From Diphasiastrum complanatum (lineage: Eukaryota; Streptophyta; Lycopodiopsida; Lycopodiales; Lycopodiaceae), in NCBI GenBank assembly GCA_029204225.1, contig MU831837.1, forward strand, positions 1 through 64,000: a stretch of DNA of 64,000 nt. Reading direction: 5' to 3'. The position numbers and the translations under genes were made by a program. Shown one piece after another: positions 33,360 through 43,767 of the stretch. Within the stretch, counting starts at the first letter, position 1; each line of letters starts with the position of its first letter. The notes under the pieces are model-generated. The model did not search any database. It saw nothing but the letters and a program-made list of their open reading frames with translations, and had not been told where the DNA came from.

Positions 33360-33371
33360 GCTCTGATACCA
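33360..33371 (-). other. primer-binding site
   Basis: The minus strand reads TGGTATCAGAGC exactly, next to the LTR end at 33372. Confidence 0.9.
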
Positions 33372-33681
33372 TGTGCAAAAAGTACAAAAAATGACCAAGA
33401 GTGGATCCTAATCTGATCCTCAAGAGGGATTGGTTGTCAAATTACTTGATCTATCAATCTACTTCAGATTAAGATCAATCTAGATCAATTCTAGACACAA
33501 AATTCTAACAAGAACAATCAATAATTGAAGGTAAGTGTACTTTATGGTTTCACATGTGTGAAACACCTTCTGAGTATGGACTCCAACCTGAAAATCAAGT
33601 ACACATTGATAGAACCTCAAAACAATCAAAACAAATGTAGACAAATGGAGAGAATCACTCCAAATTGCTTCCAAAACCAAG
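33372..33681 (-). mobile_element. palindrome-family LTR, truncated 5' LTR
   Basis: Matches the first 310 bp (plus view) of the LTR at 29460-30279, including GGTTTCACATGTGTGAAAC. The rest is missing; at 33682 the polypurine tract GGGAGGGAG and LTR family A begin in the opposite orientation. Confidence 0.8.
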
Positions 33682-33690
33682 GGAGGGAGT

Positions 33691-34276
33691 GTGAACATTG
33701 TCAATATTTCCTTGACTAGTTTTAGGCCAAATTTGGTAATTTTGGCACATAGTTTTGGATCTGAACTTTCACATGTGTGGAACAGGTTTAGATACTTTAA
33801 TTTTAGTATATATTTCATATTGAAGAAGTTTCAAACTTCAGGACCTATGACACCAAAATCAAGTCATTTGGACATATAGGCCGAATTTGGCTATTTTAGG
33901 CTACTGGTGCCCTAAAATTGGGTCCTAAATTCTAGAGAGAGGAGAGAGAGTCATCTTTCTCACCTATATTAGGCTGAATTTTGTGGAGAAATAGGTTGAA
34001 AAAACTTAGGTACTGTTTCATTGAGATGAATAGATCATTGTGAGTGTTTCTTCCCCCATTGTGAGCATTGTTATGTGTATTGTCTTCAAGCTCTTGTTGT
34101 GTATGATCTTTGGTGCTTTCCAAAAGAGGTAGGCTGCTGTTGTAGGGCTGGTATGCTACTGTTTTTGGCCGCCCTCAGTACCTTTGAATAGCTTTTTGAG
34201 TTCTTAAATTGCTTGTTCAAGTTCTTGTGCATCAAAGGTAGCATTAGGATGCTTTGCCATTTCTAGCTTTTGTAGA
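33691..34276 (+). mobile_element. LTR, family A, copy 2
   Basis: TGTGAACATTGTCAATATTTCC to CATTTCTAGCTTTTGT, colinear with 24482-25066. It is preceded by a polypurine tract but not by its own internal sequence, so it is a hybrid junction or a solo LTR. Confidence 0.72.
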
Positions 34277-35003
34277 TCCACTTTTTTCACAGATTCTCTA
34301 TTATTGATGTTAGGAGCAAGAACACAAGTCTAGATCCAAAATATCAAACTTAAGTAGCGATTGGATCTTTCTAGCTATGGTGGACAGCGGAGAAGATGAA
34401 GAGAACGTGAGCAGAAAATTATATAATACTCACAAAAGAACTTGCTACATGATCTAGAATGATGGTGGATGCTATAGAAAGTATTATAGCATCAAAACCT
34501 ATGATATTGCTACTTCAATTAAGCCGAATTAATACTTGCTGCCCTCAAACTTTCAACACAAAGAACATAAGGTTAGCAGGATTACAATGAAAGAAACAAG
34601 ATCCAACAATGAGTAAGAAATTTCACCACATAAGACCTCTAGCATTGTGAAAAAGACCTCTCCACATGAAGTGTGTCAATTGGGAGGAGGAGGTCTCTTT
34701 TATAGTTTAGAACAAATGATTTGTGATGCATATGGCTTCCAAGCGTAAGTGTAGGTGTCCCACATGCTAAAACTCAAGTTTACACATTCTATTCATGGGT
34801 TTTCATATTCTACTTTCATGCAATAATTTTTTGCATGTTTTGCCTCGTTCCACAAGTTTCCATGCTAGGAAATGTGCGCCCCACTTCTAGGAGAGAAGTG
34901 TCAATGAAGTACATGAAAATTGATAAGGTTCCAACAAGTAGTTGGTAGCATGTGAAATTGCCCCTAGGGTTCTATTTACAAACTTGGAAAGCCTATTTAA
35001 CCT
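34277..35003. other. no gene seen
   Basis: AT-rich. A GGGAGGAGGAGG purine run at about 34680 could be a polypurine tract. No protein motif in any frame. Confidence 0.4.
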
Positions 35004-36204
35004 TTGAGAGAGAGAAAAAACAATGTTGCGTGGCGCAAATTACTATTGCATGGCGCCAAAACACATGGTGAAATTGACCCGAACTTAAACCATAACAGTA
35101 ACTTCTGGTGGCCAAAATTGAAAAAAGATTTTTACCATTATGTGACGCACTATTTGAAGTGTCATGTCAGTAAAGCTGAAAGGATTAAGACTCCTAGAGT
35201 TTTACACCCCACTACCTATGCCAAGTGGAAGATGGGAGAGTATCTCTATGGATTTTGTCACTAACTTGCCTCATATGCAGTCACAACATGATTCTATCTT
35301 GGTTATAGTTGACAGACTCACTAACATGGCTCATTTTATTCCAATGCGTATAAAGATTGATGTGGTTGGAGTAGCCAGTTTGTTTATCGAGCATGTGTTC
35401 AGACTTCATGGATTATCATCATCCATAGTGTCTAACAGAGATACTCGATTCACTGGAAACTTTTGGACTGCAGACCTTAGAGGATATGGTTAGGGCACTT
35501 GTTGGGGATATGCAAACTCAATAGGAGAAGTACTTGCCACTGTTGGAGTTTGCTTACAGTGACAAGAAAAATGTAAGTACTAAAATGAGTCCCTTCAAAC
35601 TTAATGATGATTTTAGGCCAGCTAGCCCTGTTACAGTAGGAATTCCTCATAAAGTGCCTAGTGCAACTAATTTCCTAACTCAAATGAATGAAATGCTTGA
35701 GTTAGCGAAGGCTAATGTAAGTCAAGTGATGGATCAAGCTAAGTCATACGTTGATCAACATCGCACGCCTAGAGAGTTTGTGGTAAGAGATATGGTGTTT
35801 CTCCAAGTACCCAGGACTCTAAGACCCTTAAGATTGGCAAATGTTACAAGTTATCCCCGTGTTATTGTGGACCCTGGAAAATTGTTAAAAGAATCAATGA
35901 TGTTCTTTATAAGTTAGGTTTCCTTGAAACTTGTAAAGTGCATCCTGTATTTCATGTTTCTAGATTGAAACGGGTTTTAAATAACGGTGATAACTTGTTG
36001 TCTGATGGTTTGTTTGCATTCGAGGAGGAAGGAGAAGTGATCCATGGGCCCATGAGGGTATTGGATAGGCGAGAGAGGCATTTACGCAACCGTCTGATCC
36101 GTGGGTACTTGATCGCTTGGCAGGGCAGACCTCTTTCTCATGCTAGTTGGGAGACCGTGCACAGACTTTGTGCACATTACCCTAGCTTTGCCGATGTTAC
36201 CTGA
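35004..36204 (+). pseudogene. Gypsy chromovirus integrase and chromodomain
   Basis: The integrase zinc region is SNFWWPKLKKDFYHYVTHYL followed by a lone KCH (first Cys of CXXC lost). The core has ISMDFVTNLP (first Asp) and SNRDTRFTGNFW (second Asp). A deletion then removes the third catalytic Glu and joins FWTA to LQTLEDMVRALVGDMQ. PLLEFAYSDKKN, a TAG and several frameshifts follow, then FHVSRLKRVL and a chromodomain-like end (MRVLDRRERHLRNRLIRGYL, then IAWQGRPLSHASWE), stop at 36204. The chromodomain directs such elements to heterochromatin. Confidence 0.9.
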
Positions 36205-36216
36205 GGGGGGAAGAGG

Positions 36217-36860
36217 TGTTATAGCTTTTACGACCTGTCCCAGTTGTTTACTATTTTTATTACATATGTACTTTTGTAAGAAAGTGAAATGGCTAAGTCA
36301 CCAGCCTGAGATGGCATTTGTGAATGGCTAAGTCACCTACCTACGGTGAAACCTGTAAAAGAAATGTAAATAAAATGGTTATCTGTATTATTGTGCCTCT
36401 AAGTCGCATGCTGAGCTTTAATATAGGGTACTGGGTCATTAATTAGGAGTGGCTAGATTGACTACCTATTTTGTAGGAGAGGGTTGATTGGTCAACTGAC
36501 ACTTGAAATATGTTGACTGAGACATTTGGTCTAGTGAATGAGTGACAAATGCCCAAGCTTGTCCAATCAAACAAGACACGTGCCATATACTCGCTGGGAC
36601 ACTTGGTCCAGTGAATGAGTGACACATGTCGACCTACGTGCTTGCCCATGTGGCAAAGTACTGCCGAGTGGCGAGTGTCAACTGTGCATGGAACTGCCCA
36701 TGTGTCGACAATAGGAAGGGTCAGGGTTAAGGGGTGCTTGAGGGTCATGGATAAGAGAGCCTACAGAGGGGCATTCCTCATCATGATCTATGCAGCAAAG
36801 GCTGGGAGGAGACGACGCAGCCAGCTCCACTGTGTTTGGTTTTGATGTTATGTGCTTACA
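36217..36860 (+). mobile_element. Gypsy 3' LTR (right end uncertain)
   Basis: Begins TGTTATAGCTTTTACGACC just after the polypurine tract GAGGGGGGAAGAGG and the chromodomain stop. It contains a 31-bp direct duplication (GACATTTGGTCTAGTGAATG at 36521; GACACTTGGTCCAGTGAATG at 36598). No clear CA end was found. Confidence 0.65.
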
Positions 36861-36875
36861 GGGAATCAAAAGGTT

Positions 36876-36990
36876 CTCATGGTTGGAATCTTGTAAATAT
36901 ATAACTCTCATGAATGGAATCTTCAAAATACATAAACCTCATGGATGGAATCCTGAAAATACGTAAGCCTCATGGATGGAATTGTTCACA
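36876..36990. repeat. 31-bp tandem repeat, about 3.7 copies
   Basis: CTCATGGATGGAATC-like units start at 36876, 36907, 36938 and 36969, an exact 31-bp period. It sits between the Gypsy LTR and the CNGC remnant. The rest, to 37466, shows no gene. Confidence 0.85.
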
Positions 36991-37466
36991 AAATCTTACA
37001 AATGATTTTCTTTGATCTCTTTGAAGATTTTTGTGAGTCATGACACACATTACATACGATAATGAGTGTTTGTCAACTCATGGTAAGGATGTAATGGCTT
37101 GTCTTCTCGTCTCACCACTATGGTAGCTCAGCAAGAGGTTTGCCATTATATCCTTACAATGAGCCTCCAAACAACCATGATATGTTCCTTATTCACATAT
37201 AGCAAAACTTAAAACAATGAATTTTGCAATATCATCTCAAAGAGAAAATTGTTCAGAGTTGATATGAAGCACAACATCACATTGTTGCTGCTGTCAATCC
37301 AAAAGTTGGGTCTACAATTTGATAAAAAGTATGTTTGCTAGCAATACGATTATCTATACCATCAAGATATAAGCATGTTCACAACATCCAAAATTTTGGA
37401 TAAAATATATGGATTATGGAAGAAAGGACCAGTGATGAAGACAATCATTTGTGGCTTTAGAAAGCA

Positions 37467-37944
37467 TTAGTAATGAAGACAATCATTTGGCTTTGGTGAT
37501 GTGAACATTGCTGTGTAGAGACGAAGGCGGTCCTCTTTAGAAGTTCCCAGCCCACTAGATGCTCTTATTAATATCATATGATGCTCCGATAGCATTTCAT
37601 GCTTTTTCTGTGCAATTAAGGCTGCCCTGCGTGCCTTGAATCGCCTCCATGCCAATTGGATGGTCACAGCAGCCAGGTTTTCTAGCGCAGTGAGTAGTGG
37701 CGTACAGCAGTAACACTCAGTTTCTCATTTCCAGATTTGTAACGCAAATGCTCAATCGCATACCTAAGGTCTTCTGCTCCAAGACCGAATGTTTCTGCTG
37801 AATCTAAAATAATTCATCACCCCAGAAGTTACCAGGCCCTAGAATAAATATATTTGTTTGGTTGGGGCTCACGCGTTGCTGGCATTGTATTTGCCCACAC
37901 AATATGAAAAGCATACGCAGTACATGATCCCCCTCTCTAATAAC
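37467..37944 (-). pseudogene. cyclic nucleotide-gated channel (CNGC) C-terminal remnant
   Basis: A minus-strand acceptor (TTTGTCAG) at 37945 opens a frame reading VIREGDHVLRMLFILCGQIQ and ILGPGNFWGDELF, the cyclic-nucleotide-binding domain of plant CNGCs. A one-base shift then gives SAETFGLGAEDLRYAIEHL; another shift gives LENLAAVTIQLAWRRFKARR, the CaM-binding IQ motif. RLRLYTAMFTSPKPNDCL follows, stopping at TAA 37467. CNGCs are plasma-membrane cation channels. Two frameshifts, and a shorter-than-usual gap between GDELL and the following helix, argue for a pseudogene. No convincing transmembrane exons were found upstream. Confidence 0.8.
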
Positions 37945-38910
37945 CTGACAAACATATAGAAGATTTGTTATCGCAAGCTTAGAATTTTGATAAGATACAG
38001 ATATATATACAAGCGACTTGCTCTAAACTTTCAACAGCCGGCTTACAAAAGCTTCCACTCATTAGCTGCCTGCAAAAAACTGAAGAATTTATGTTAACGT
38101 GATGGAATGCAGCTACATGTAAACTGCAGTCAAAATGAAAAACAGAATCTACAACCTTTAAGCAATACACATTTAAAGCTTTTACAAAGTGTCACAAAAT
38201 TTTAATATGCCAACCTCAACCGAGGAACAAGTAAGGCACAGATAAGAGAGGCACATGTGCCTTACTTGCATGATCAATCACTGTATGGTGGCACATGAAA
38301 TAATTCACCATCTATTTATAAAGGAAGCAGTAAGAATTGAAGAAGCCACATCGTGAGCCTTATGTAGGGACCTTCATCCTGCAGGCGATTTACTAGTACA
38401 GGCAATGCTAAACAAGGCAAGAACACATTTAAGCTTGCATGTTTTTGCCATTGTCCTTGGTGGCTGTGAACAGTAATGCGTCAACAATCAAAAAGCCTAT
38501 GGCCAAAGGAGTATAGAAGGTATTGAGATGAGGTTTACCTTATATAGCCTTCTAGTCTAAGCCTCTCCCATGGCCTCAAAAATACAAGCATCATTTTGAT
38601 AACCAGCATAACTTGTCTGAATAGCAAAAAAGCAGGAGAAATGTGAACCAAAGTGCTATTTTCAGAAACAGTTTTGGATATTAATCCAACTACAAGGATG
38701 AAAGTGGTTGGAATGCTCTTCCTCAAGTGAAAGAACTACACAATTTTTTTAGAACTTCTGTACTTTGATTTTTCCAAAACGGACAGTGGGTTACAGACCT
38801 TTCTGGTTGCAGTTATGAGACATAGAGATGAGAATATCTCAGCCTCATAGCCCGTACTAAGCTTTAGAGAACATAGTCAACCTCCCACTTTCCTATAATC
38901 TGTGTGGGAA
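37945..38910 (-). other. possible CNGC introns/exons, unproven
   Basis: A CAG-flanked, GTAAAC-ended piece at about 38542-38615 reads VIKMMLVFLRPWERLRLEG on the minus strand and weakly resembles the post-S6 linker of CNGCs. A second acceptor-flanked piece at 37979-38075 has no match. Nothing else is recognised. Confidence 0.25.
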
Positions 38911-40620
38911 GCATAGTTGCCCGTTCCGGAATGAAACCCATTCTGGAATGCAAGTGTTCCGTTCCGAAACGGGACCCCCAAAATTCTTTTTTAAAAGATA
39001 CGTATTTAAAACAAAAACCTGCTTTGTGAAGTTCCTTCTTTTATCAAATATTTGTTGGCTTGGAGAACACCATAGTCGCAGTGGCTGTGAGCATATAGTT
39101 TAATGCTAACAGATAATGACTACCAGAAAAGCAAAAAAGAAAAAAACGTTCTAACCCAGTGCGGTTCGGAACGTGCAGGACATAGTTGCACGTATCACGG
39201 TTCGAACCATTCGGAGCCGGTTCAAACTGGATATTAAAGTTAAATTTTTTTTTAAAAACACCCCAAAAAGCAAAAAAAAACGTTTTGGAATTTTTTTTAT
39301 TTTTATTTCAGTTCGAACCGTTTTCCGGTTCGAACCAGCCTGGCCGGTTCGAACCGGTCAAATCGGCCCAATTCGAATCGGCTTGTAACCTTGGTGCAAG
39401 ATGGTACATACAATACATTCTGACCCAAAAGGGTCGGAACGAGTTTCTAAGGTGGGGACTCTGGGGAGAAGGGTTGGAGTTGAAAATTATAGGGTTTTAG
39501 AGCAAAACGTTCCTTCCAGCCTGTGGCCTGCGGATGAGCATATTCTGCACCATGACTGATGGTGATGGTGGTTGATAGTATATCACATTGTGTCTCCAAG
39601 ATGGCGATATGTCTTCCAACCCTTAGCTATGTGAGAGCCCACCACTGTCACCGCAGTGGCAGTGGGGAATCCGCTGATTCATGGCCTACTACGAGCAGTC
39701 TAACAACTACTTTATACTGAAGTAGACCATGCTGGAAAAAACCATATCGAAAATATATAATGTCGGGCTCAAGGCCGTAAAGACGTACAGTGAGGTCTGA
39801 TAAACAATGTCTCATAACAACTGATAACTAACAATTGTCCTCTAACTCAAAGTCCGAGTCATCAGTGTCTGTGGAACTGCCAAACAAGGAGTCTGCAGAT
39901 GACACTGAGGGTGTCATGCGTCGTGGTGAGCCTCTGCCTCTGCCTCTGCCTCCACCCTGTCCCCTACCTCTCCCTCTCCCTCTCCCTCTCTCTCTCCCTC
40001 CTGCCCCCTCCTGGCTGGCTCCAACCGCTCCTCCTCTGCCACTCCCTCTAGGTCGCCCTCTCAACTCTGATCTTGTACCCTGGGAAGGCCCTATAAACAA
40101 AGAGCCAAAAACACATGGAAAAGGGGCACGAGATTCATATCTTTTGCTACAAGCAATAATGGGGAAAACTAACAGCATGAGCATGTCTGTGGGGTTCAAT
40201 ACAGATGAATTTTACCAAAAATTACTTCATTACGATGCCTACAGCTCATTCCATGAGCTTCCAAGATGTGAAGTCAAAACTTATCTAAAATCTTTTTGGA
40301 GACAAACGCCACCGCCTGATTGCTGCCACTGTATTGATCACGCACTGAACGATCCTCCAAGCTGGCCACAATCCACATCACCCCCTCGCCATCACTCTCT
40401 CTCACTCTCTAACTCCAACAAAGCAAAAAAAATTATATGGGCCGCGGGCTGCCTGCTCGCGGCCAACATCAAAAAATTCGCAATTTTTTAACAGCGTTTC
40501 GGGACCGCGTTTCTGGTCCTGGAACGCTGATGATCCAGAATGCATGATCCGAAACATTTTTGTTCCGAAATGCGCAATCTGGAACATTTTTGTTCCGGAT
40601 TGCGATCCACTGCAACTAAG
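38911..40620. mobile_element. candidate terminal-inverted-repeat DNA element
   Basis: The left side begins TAGTTGCCCGTTCCGGAATG (38911) and the right side, read inverted from about 40615, begins TAGTTGCAGTGG and then AATCCGGAAC. Both ends contain short inverted palindromes (CCGTTCCGAAACGGG, ATTGCGCA.../CATTTTTGTTCCGGAT). A second TAGTTGCACG start lies at 39183 before a patch of GGTTCGAACC palindromes. No target duplication was established. hAT-like is a guess. Confidence 0.35.
39828..40199 (-). CDS. RG-rich ORF with acidic C-terminus
   Basis: 123 open codons: an RGRGRGRG-type Arg/Gly tract, then SSADSLFGSSTDTDDSDFEL and an EDNC end. Arg/Gly boxes bind nucleic acids, and acidic Ser/Asp tails are common in nuclear proteins. 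The opposite strand is also open (Pro/Leu-rich, 39835-40491) because of the same CTCTCCCT repeat, so only one frame, if either, is real. It lies inside the candidate TIR element and may be the last exon of its protein. Confidence 0.35.
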   Translation of the reverse strand: MNPTDMLMLLVFPIIACSKRYESRAPFPCVFGSLFIGPSQGTRSELRGRPRGSGRGGAVGASQEGAGGRERGRGRGRGRGQGGGRGRGRGSPRRMTPSVSSADSLFGSSTDTDDSDFELEDNC

Positions 40621-40816
40621 ATTGGAGCTGCCTGAATGCTGTTGGATTATTCTCCTTCTTACTAATCGACTAATCGGTTTTAATCTTCATCCATTATTTA
40701 TCCAGTTCAGCGGATTTCTCATGTTTTCCCCCACTTTGCAGAATTACAAATGTTTTTACACAGTCTGCAAGAATTGGGTCTTATCCCAGTTTTTGGGAAA
40801 CAAGTTTTTGTGACAC

Positions 40817-41710
40817 TGTTGCATTTTTTGCAAAATGCCAAATGCCTCAAATGCTAAAGAAAAGACTTTAAGTAAAGACCTTCGCTTTTTTGCTTGTCGG
40901 ATTTTCTCTCACTTCGGCATTTTCTCTTTTTCCCTAATGATAGTTTTAGTTCATTTGTGCAGAGCGACACTTTCGCTCATTTTCACAGACAGACTGTTTA
41001 AGGGTCCCCGCTTATCAGCAATCAATTTTTGAGAAGGAACTGGATGAATGCCCGCAGACTCCAGCCAACTGGCAATCGCATTTGACGACCTAAAAATTTA
41101 GTATAAATTAGCTGTTCATACATCTCTTTTAAAACAAATTCCTGAATCAATGTTGTGAATTGTGAAGGAGTTGAGTATTAATACACGACACTTCATACGC
41201 TCTCATCAAGCAGATCGTTCACAACCAGAAAGTATTGCAGTTAGCTCTCTATCAAGCTTTCAAGCTTGAACTCTCTTGAGCATTCTAGCTCAGCCTTTTA
41301 GCGTTTTATTTTAGAGTTGTTATTGCGCTATTGCTTATCAGCAGAGCTGCTTATTTTTCAGACTTATTCTCAGTTACTCAGAGACAGCTTAGAGTGCGCG
41401 GTTTCTATCCGCTATTGTCTTGCGCTCATTAGCATCTGATTTTGTTTTTCTGAATCAATACTAATTCTTATTGCGGTTAGTATATGTCAAAATGCATGCA
41501 TCTCTGTATTGCTCTTGTAACTGATAGAAATTGTTTGAGAATTCAATACTTTACGTTTGGCTATGTAATCACTTAGTATCTAGCGAAAGTTAGTTGCTAA
41601 AGATTGGACGTGATTTCCATCACTACTGCTTTGTTCAATTTTTGATAGGCGTAGTCATGCATTGGAAGTAGGAACTTTCTGCTGTTACATTATTTATAAT
41701 ATTTCTAATA
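40817..41710 (+). mobile_element. Copia 5' LTR (TGTTG family)
   Basis: Starts TGTTGCATTTTTTGC, matching the LTR start at 13190 on the other strand, and runs to the primer site at 41711. Its mid-part has CTTTCAAGCTTGAACTCTC and TTAGAGTGCGCGG landmarks seen at 12.7 and 25.2 kb. Its last bases (TTTCTAATA) deviate from the expected CCAACA. Confidence 0.8.
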
Positions 41711-41910
41711 TGGTATTAGAGCATTCTAATATGGTATCAGAGCATACCTATATGGTATCAGACCATTCTAATCTGGTATCGGAGTGATACCTACATGATA
41801 TCAGAGAATATTATCATAGTATCAATGCTAGATCACTACTTCCTTTATCTGAACCGTCATGGTATCAGACTTGTGATCTCTATCAAGGCCTCATACTATT
41901 ACGATATCAG
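41711..41910 (+). repeat. reiterated primer-site-like words in the Copia leader
   Basis: TGGTATTAGAGC (41711), TGGTATCAGAGC (41732), TGGTATCAGACC (41753), TGGTATCGGAG (41774), TGATATCAGAG (near 41796), TGGTATCAGAC (41860) and CGATATCAGAGC (near 41902) lie within 200 bp. Only one can be the used primer site; 41711 abuts the LTR, but 41732 matches perfectly. Confidence 0.8.
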
Positions 41911-42063
41911 AGCGAGAGCCCTAATACTTGATATCTTTCGTGATATCAAATTGATATCATACTCTTCAGTTTCTTTCAACCTTTCAATATCAGCGAATGG
42001 TTTTCTATTGTTGGCACTACTACATCTTAGCGTCATCGATACAATCGAAAGACTAAGTTCCAG

Positions 42064-43070
42064 ATGGATTCTCAAAGTAAAGCTGGTCTTATCGCAGACA
42101 AGCTGAATGGATCGAATTATCGTTTGTAGAAATTTAAGATGAAGACCTTGCTGTTAGCCAAGGAGTTATGGGATGTTGTTACAGGTACAAAAGTAAAGCC
42201 TGAAGACGACACAAAAGACTCAAAATGGAAATCGAAGGATGGTAAAGCTTTCGTGCTCATCATCCTCAATATATCAGATACTTAGATTGGACACATAGCT
42301 GAAGCCAGAACTTCAAAAGAAGTTTGGGACATCCTGAACTCACTATATGACGTGAGGGACGTAACTACAAAGTCACATCTACAAAGGAAATTCTTCACAT
42401 TCAAGATGTCTAATGGTGATTCTCTTCAAAGTCACATTAACCAGTTTAAGAGTCTCTTGCAACAGATGGCCGCTGTCGGATCAGTCATAGACGATTTATG
42501 ACATTGCTTTCAAGCTTGCCCTCTACATATGAGAACTGGGTGATGATCATATCGACACACTCAGATCTAACTCTTACTAGAGTTATTACTATGTTTCTGC
42601 AAGAAGACAATAGAAGAAGTCAAGACACTTCGTCTACTTCCTCCTCTTAGGCTCTATATGTCAACAAAGGCTCTAAGCGACAGAAACAAAAAAACTCCAA
42701 GAAGGCTGCAAAGAATCAGAAGTCGACTCAAAGTCAAGCACAATCATCAGATCCACAATCAAAGAAGAAGATGTTTTGCAGATATTGCAAGCGCAATAAC
42801 CATGAGATCAAGGATTGCCAAATTCTCCAAGCGAAGAATGCAGCCAAGCAACCTGATCAACAAGCAAACACAGTTTCATCATCTCCCCAAGTCGAAGTGG
42901 ACGAAGGTGCATTTATGGTCAAAGACCAAAGCGCTTTTTGGGATGATTCATTATTTCTTGATTCTGTAGCTACTCAACACATGACCAATCAACGTGAGAT
43001 TTTCAACTCCTACACGCCTTACAGCACGAAGAAATTTGTTCATCTTGGTGACAATAGCACTCACAAATGA
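42064..43070 (+). pseudogene. Copia gag and protease start
   Basis: ATG 42064 reads MDSQSKAGLIADKLNGSNY, the classic Copia gag opening. In-frame TAGs replace Trp (RL*KFK) and Gln (DT*IGH); the sister gene at 49.7 kb keeps both residues. HLQRKFFTFKMSNGDSL and QQMAAVGSVIDD follow, then a frameshift, then the intact knuckle CRYCKRNNHEIKDC at about 42777. The protease loop reads LDSVATQHMT: the catalytic DSG has become DSV, which should abolish activity. It stops after HLGDNSTHK. Confidence 0.88.
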
Positions 43071-43767
43071 AGGTGAAGGTACTATAAGATTGCGATTTCA
43101 GCATGATCAATTCAAGTTACTTTACTTCATTAAACAGAAATCAGAGGCCTTCATCAAATTCAGACAATTCAAAGAGCATGCTCAAAATCAAACTGGCAAA
43201 AGAATCAAAGCATTGAGGTCAGATAACGGGGGAGAATATATCTCCACCGAATTCAAGGAGTATTGCCTTAACAACGGCATTGAGCAACAATATATCACCT
43301 CCTATTCACCTCAATCGAATGGTCTTGCTGAGGGAAAGAATAGAACCTTAGTCGAAGTGGCAAAGTGCATATTATCACAGGCTACACTTCCGAAGTCCTT
43401 CTGGGCTGAAGCTGTTTCAACATCAACCTATATTCAAAACAGATGTCCTACTAAAGGTCTCTCAGGCAGAACACCATTCGAAATTTGGACAAGTACCAAA
43501 CCTTCTCTATCAAACTTACAAGTTTTTGGATGTACTGCTTTTGTGCAGATACCTCATGATCTCAGGAAGAAGCTCAACTTCCAGAGTATCAAATGTATTT
43601 TCATCAGCTACACTACTTCAAATCAAGCCTACAAGTTGTTCGATCCTATCGAGTCAAAGATATTCACTAGCCGGGATGTCATCTTCATTGAAGATCAGTT
43701 TCCTCAAGGGAAAAGGGACCAGAGGAGAATGTATTTACAAATAGAATATGATAGACTAGATCATTGA
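43071..43767 (+). pseudogene. Copia protease-integrase fusion by internal deletion
   Basis: The frame passes straight from protease C-terminal text (EGTIRLRFQHDQFKLL) into mid-integrase (YFIKQKSEAFIKFRQFKEH), a deletion of the zinc domain and first catalytic Asp. The second Asp (ALRSDNGGEYIS) and Glu (NGLAEGKN) remain, then TPFEIWTSTKPSL, FGCTAFVQIPHD and DVIFIEDQF. RT and RNase H are absent. Confidence 0.88.

Noticed and set aside
36876-36990. CRISPR-like regular repeats
   Set aside because: Units are contiguous with no unique spacers, and the DNA is clearly eukaryotic.
37979-38726. Additional CNGC exons upstream of the nucleotide-binding domain
   Set aside because: Splice-flanked frames exist, but their peptides match CNGC only weakly; not called as separate genes.
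39835-40491. Proline/leucine-rich plus-strand ORF as a gene
   Set aside because: Its striking part is the complement of the CTCTCCCT/RG repeat; the minus frame with the acidic tail is more protein-like, though neither is proven.
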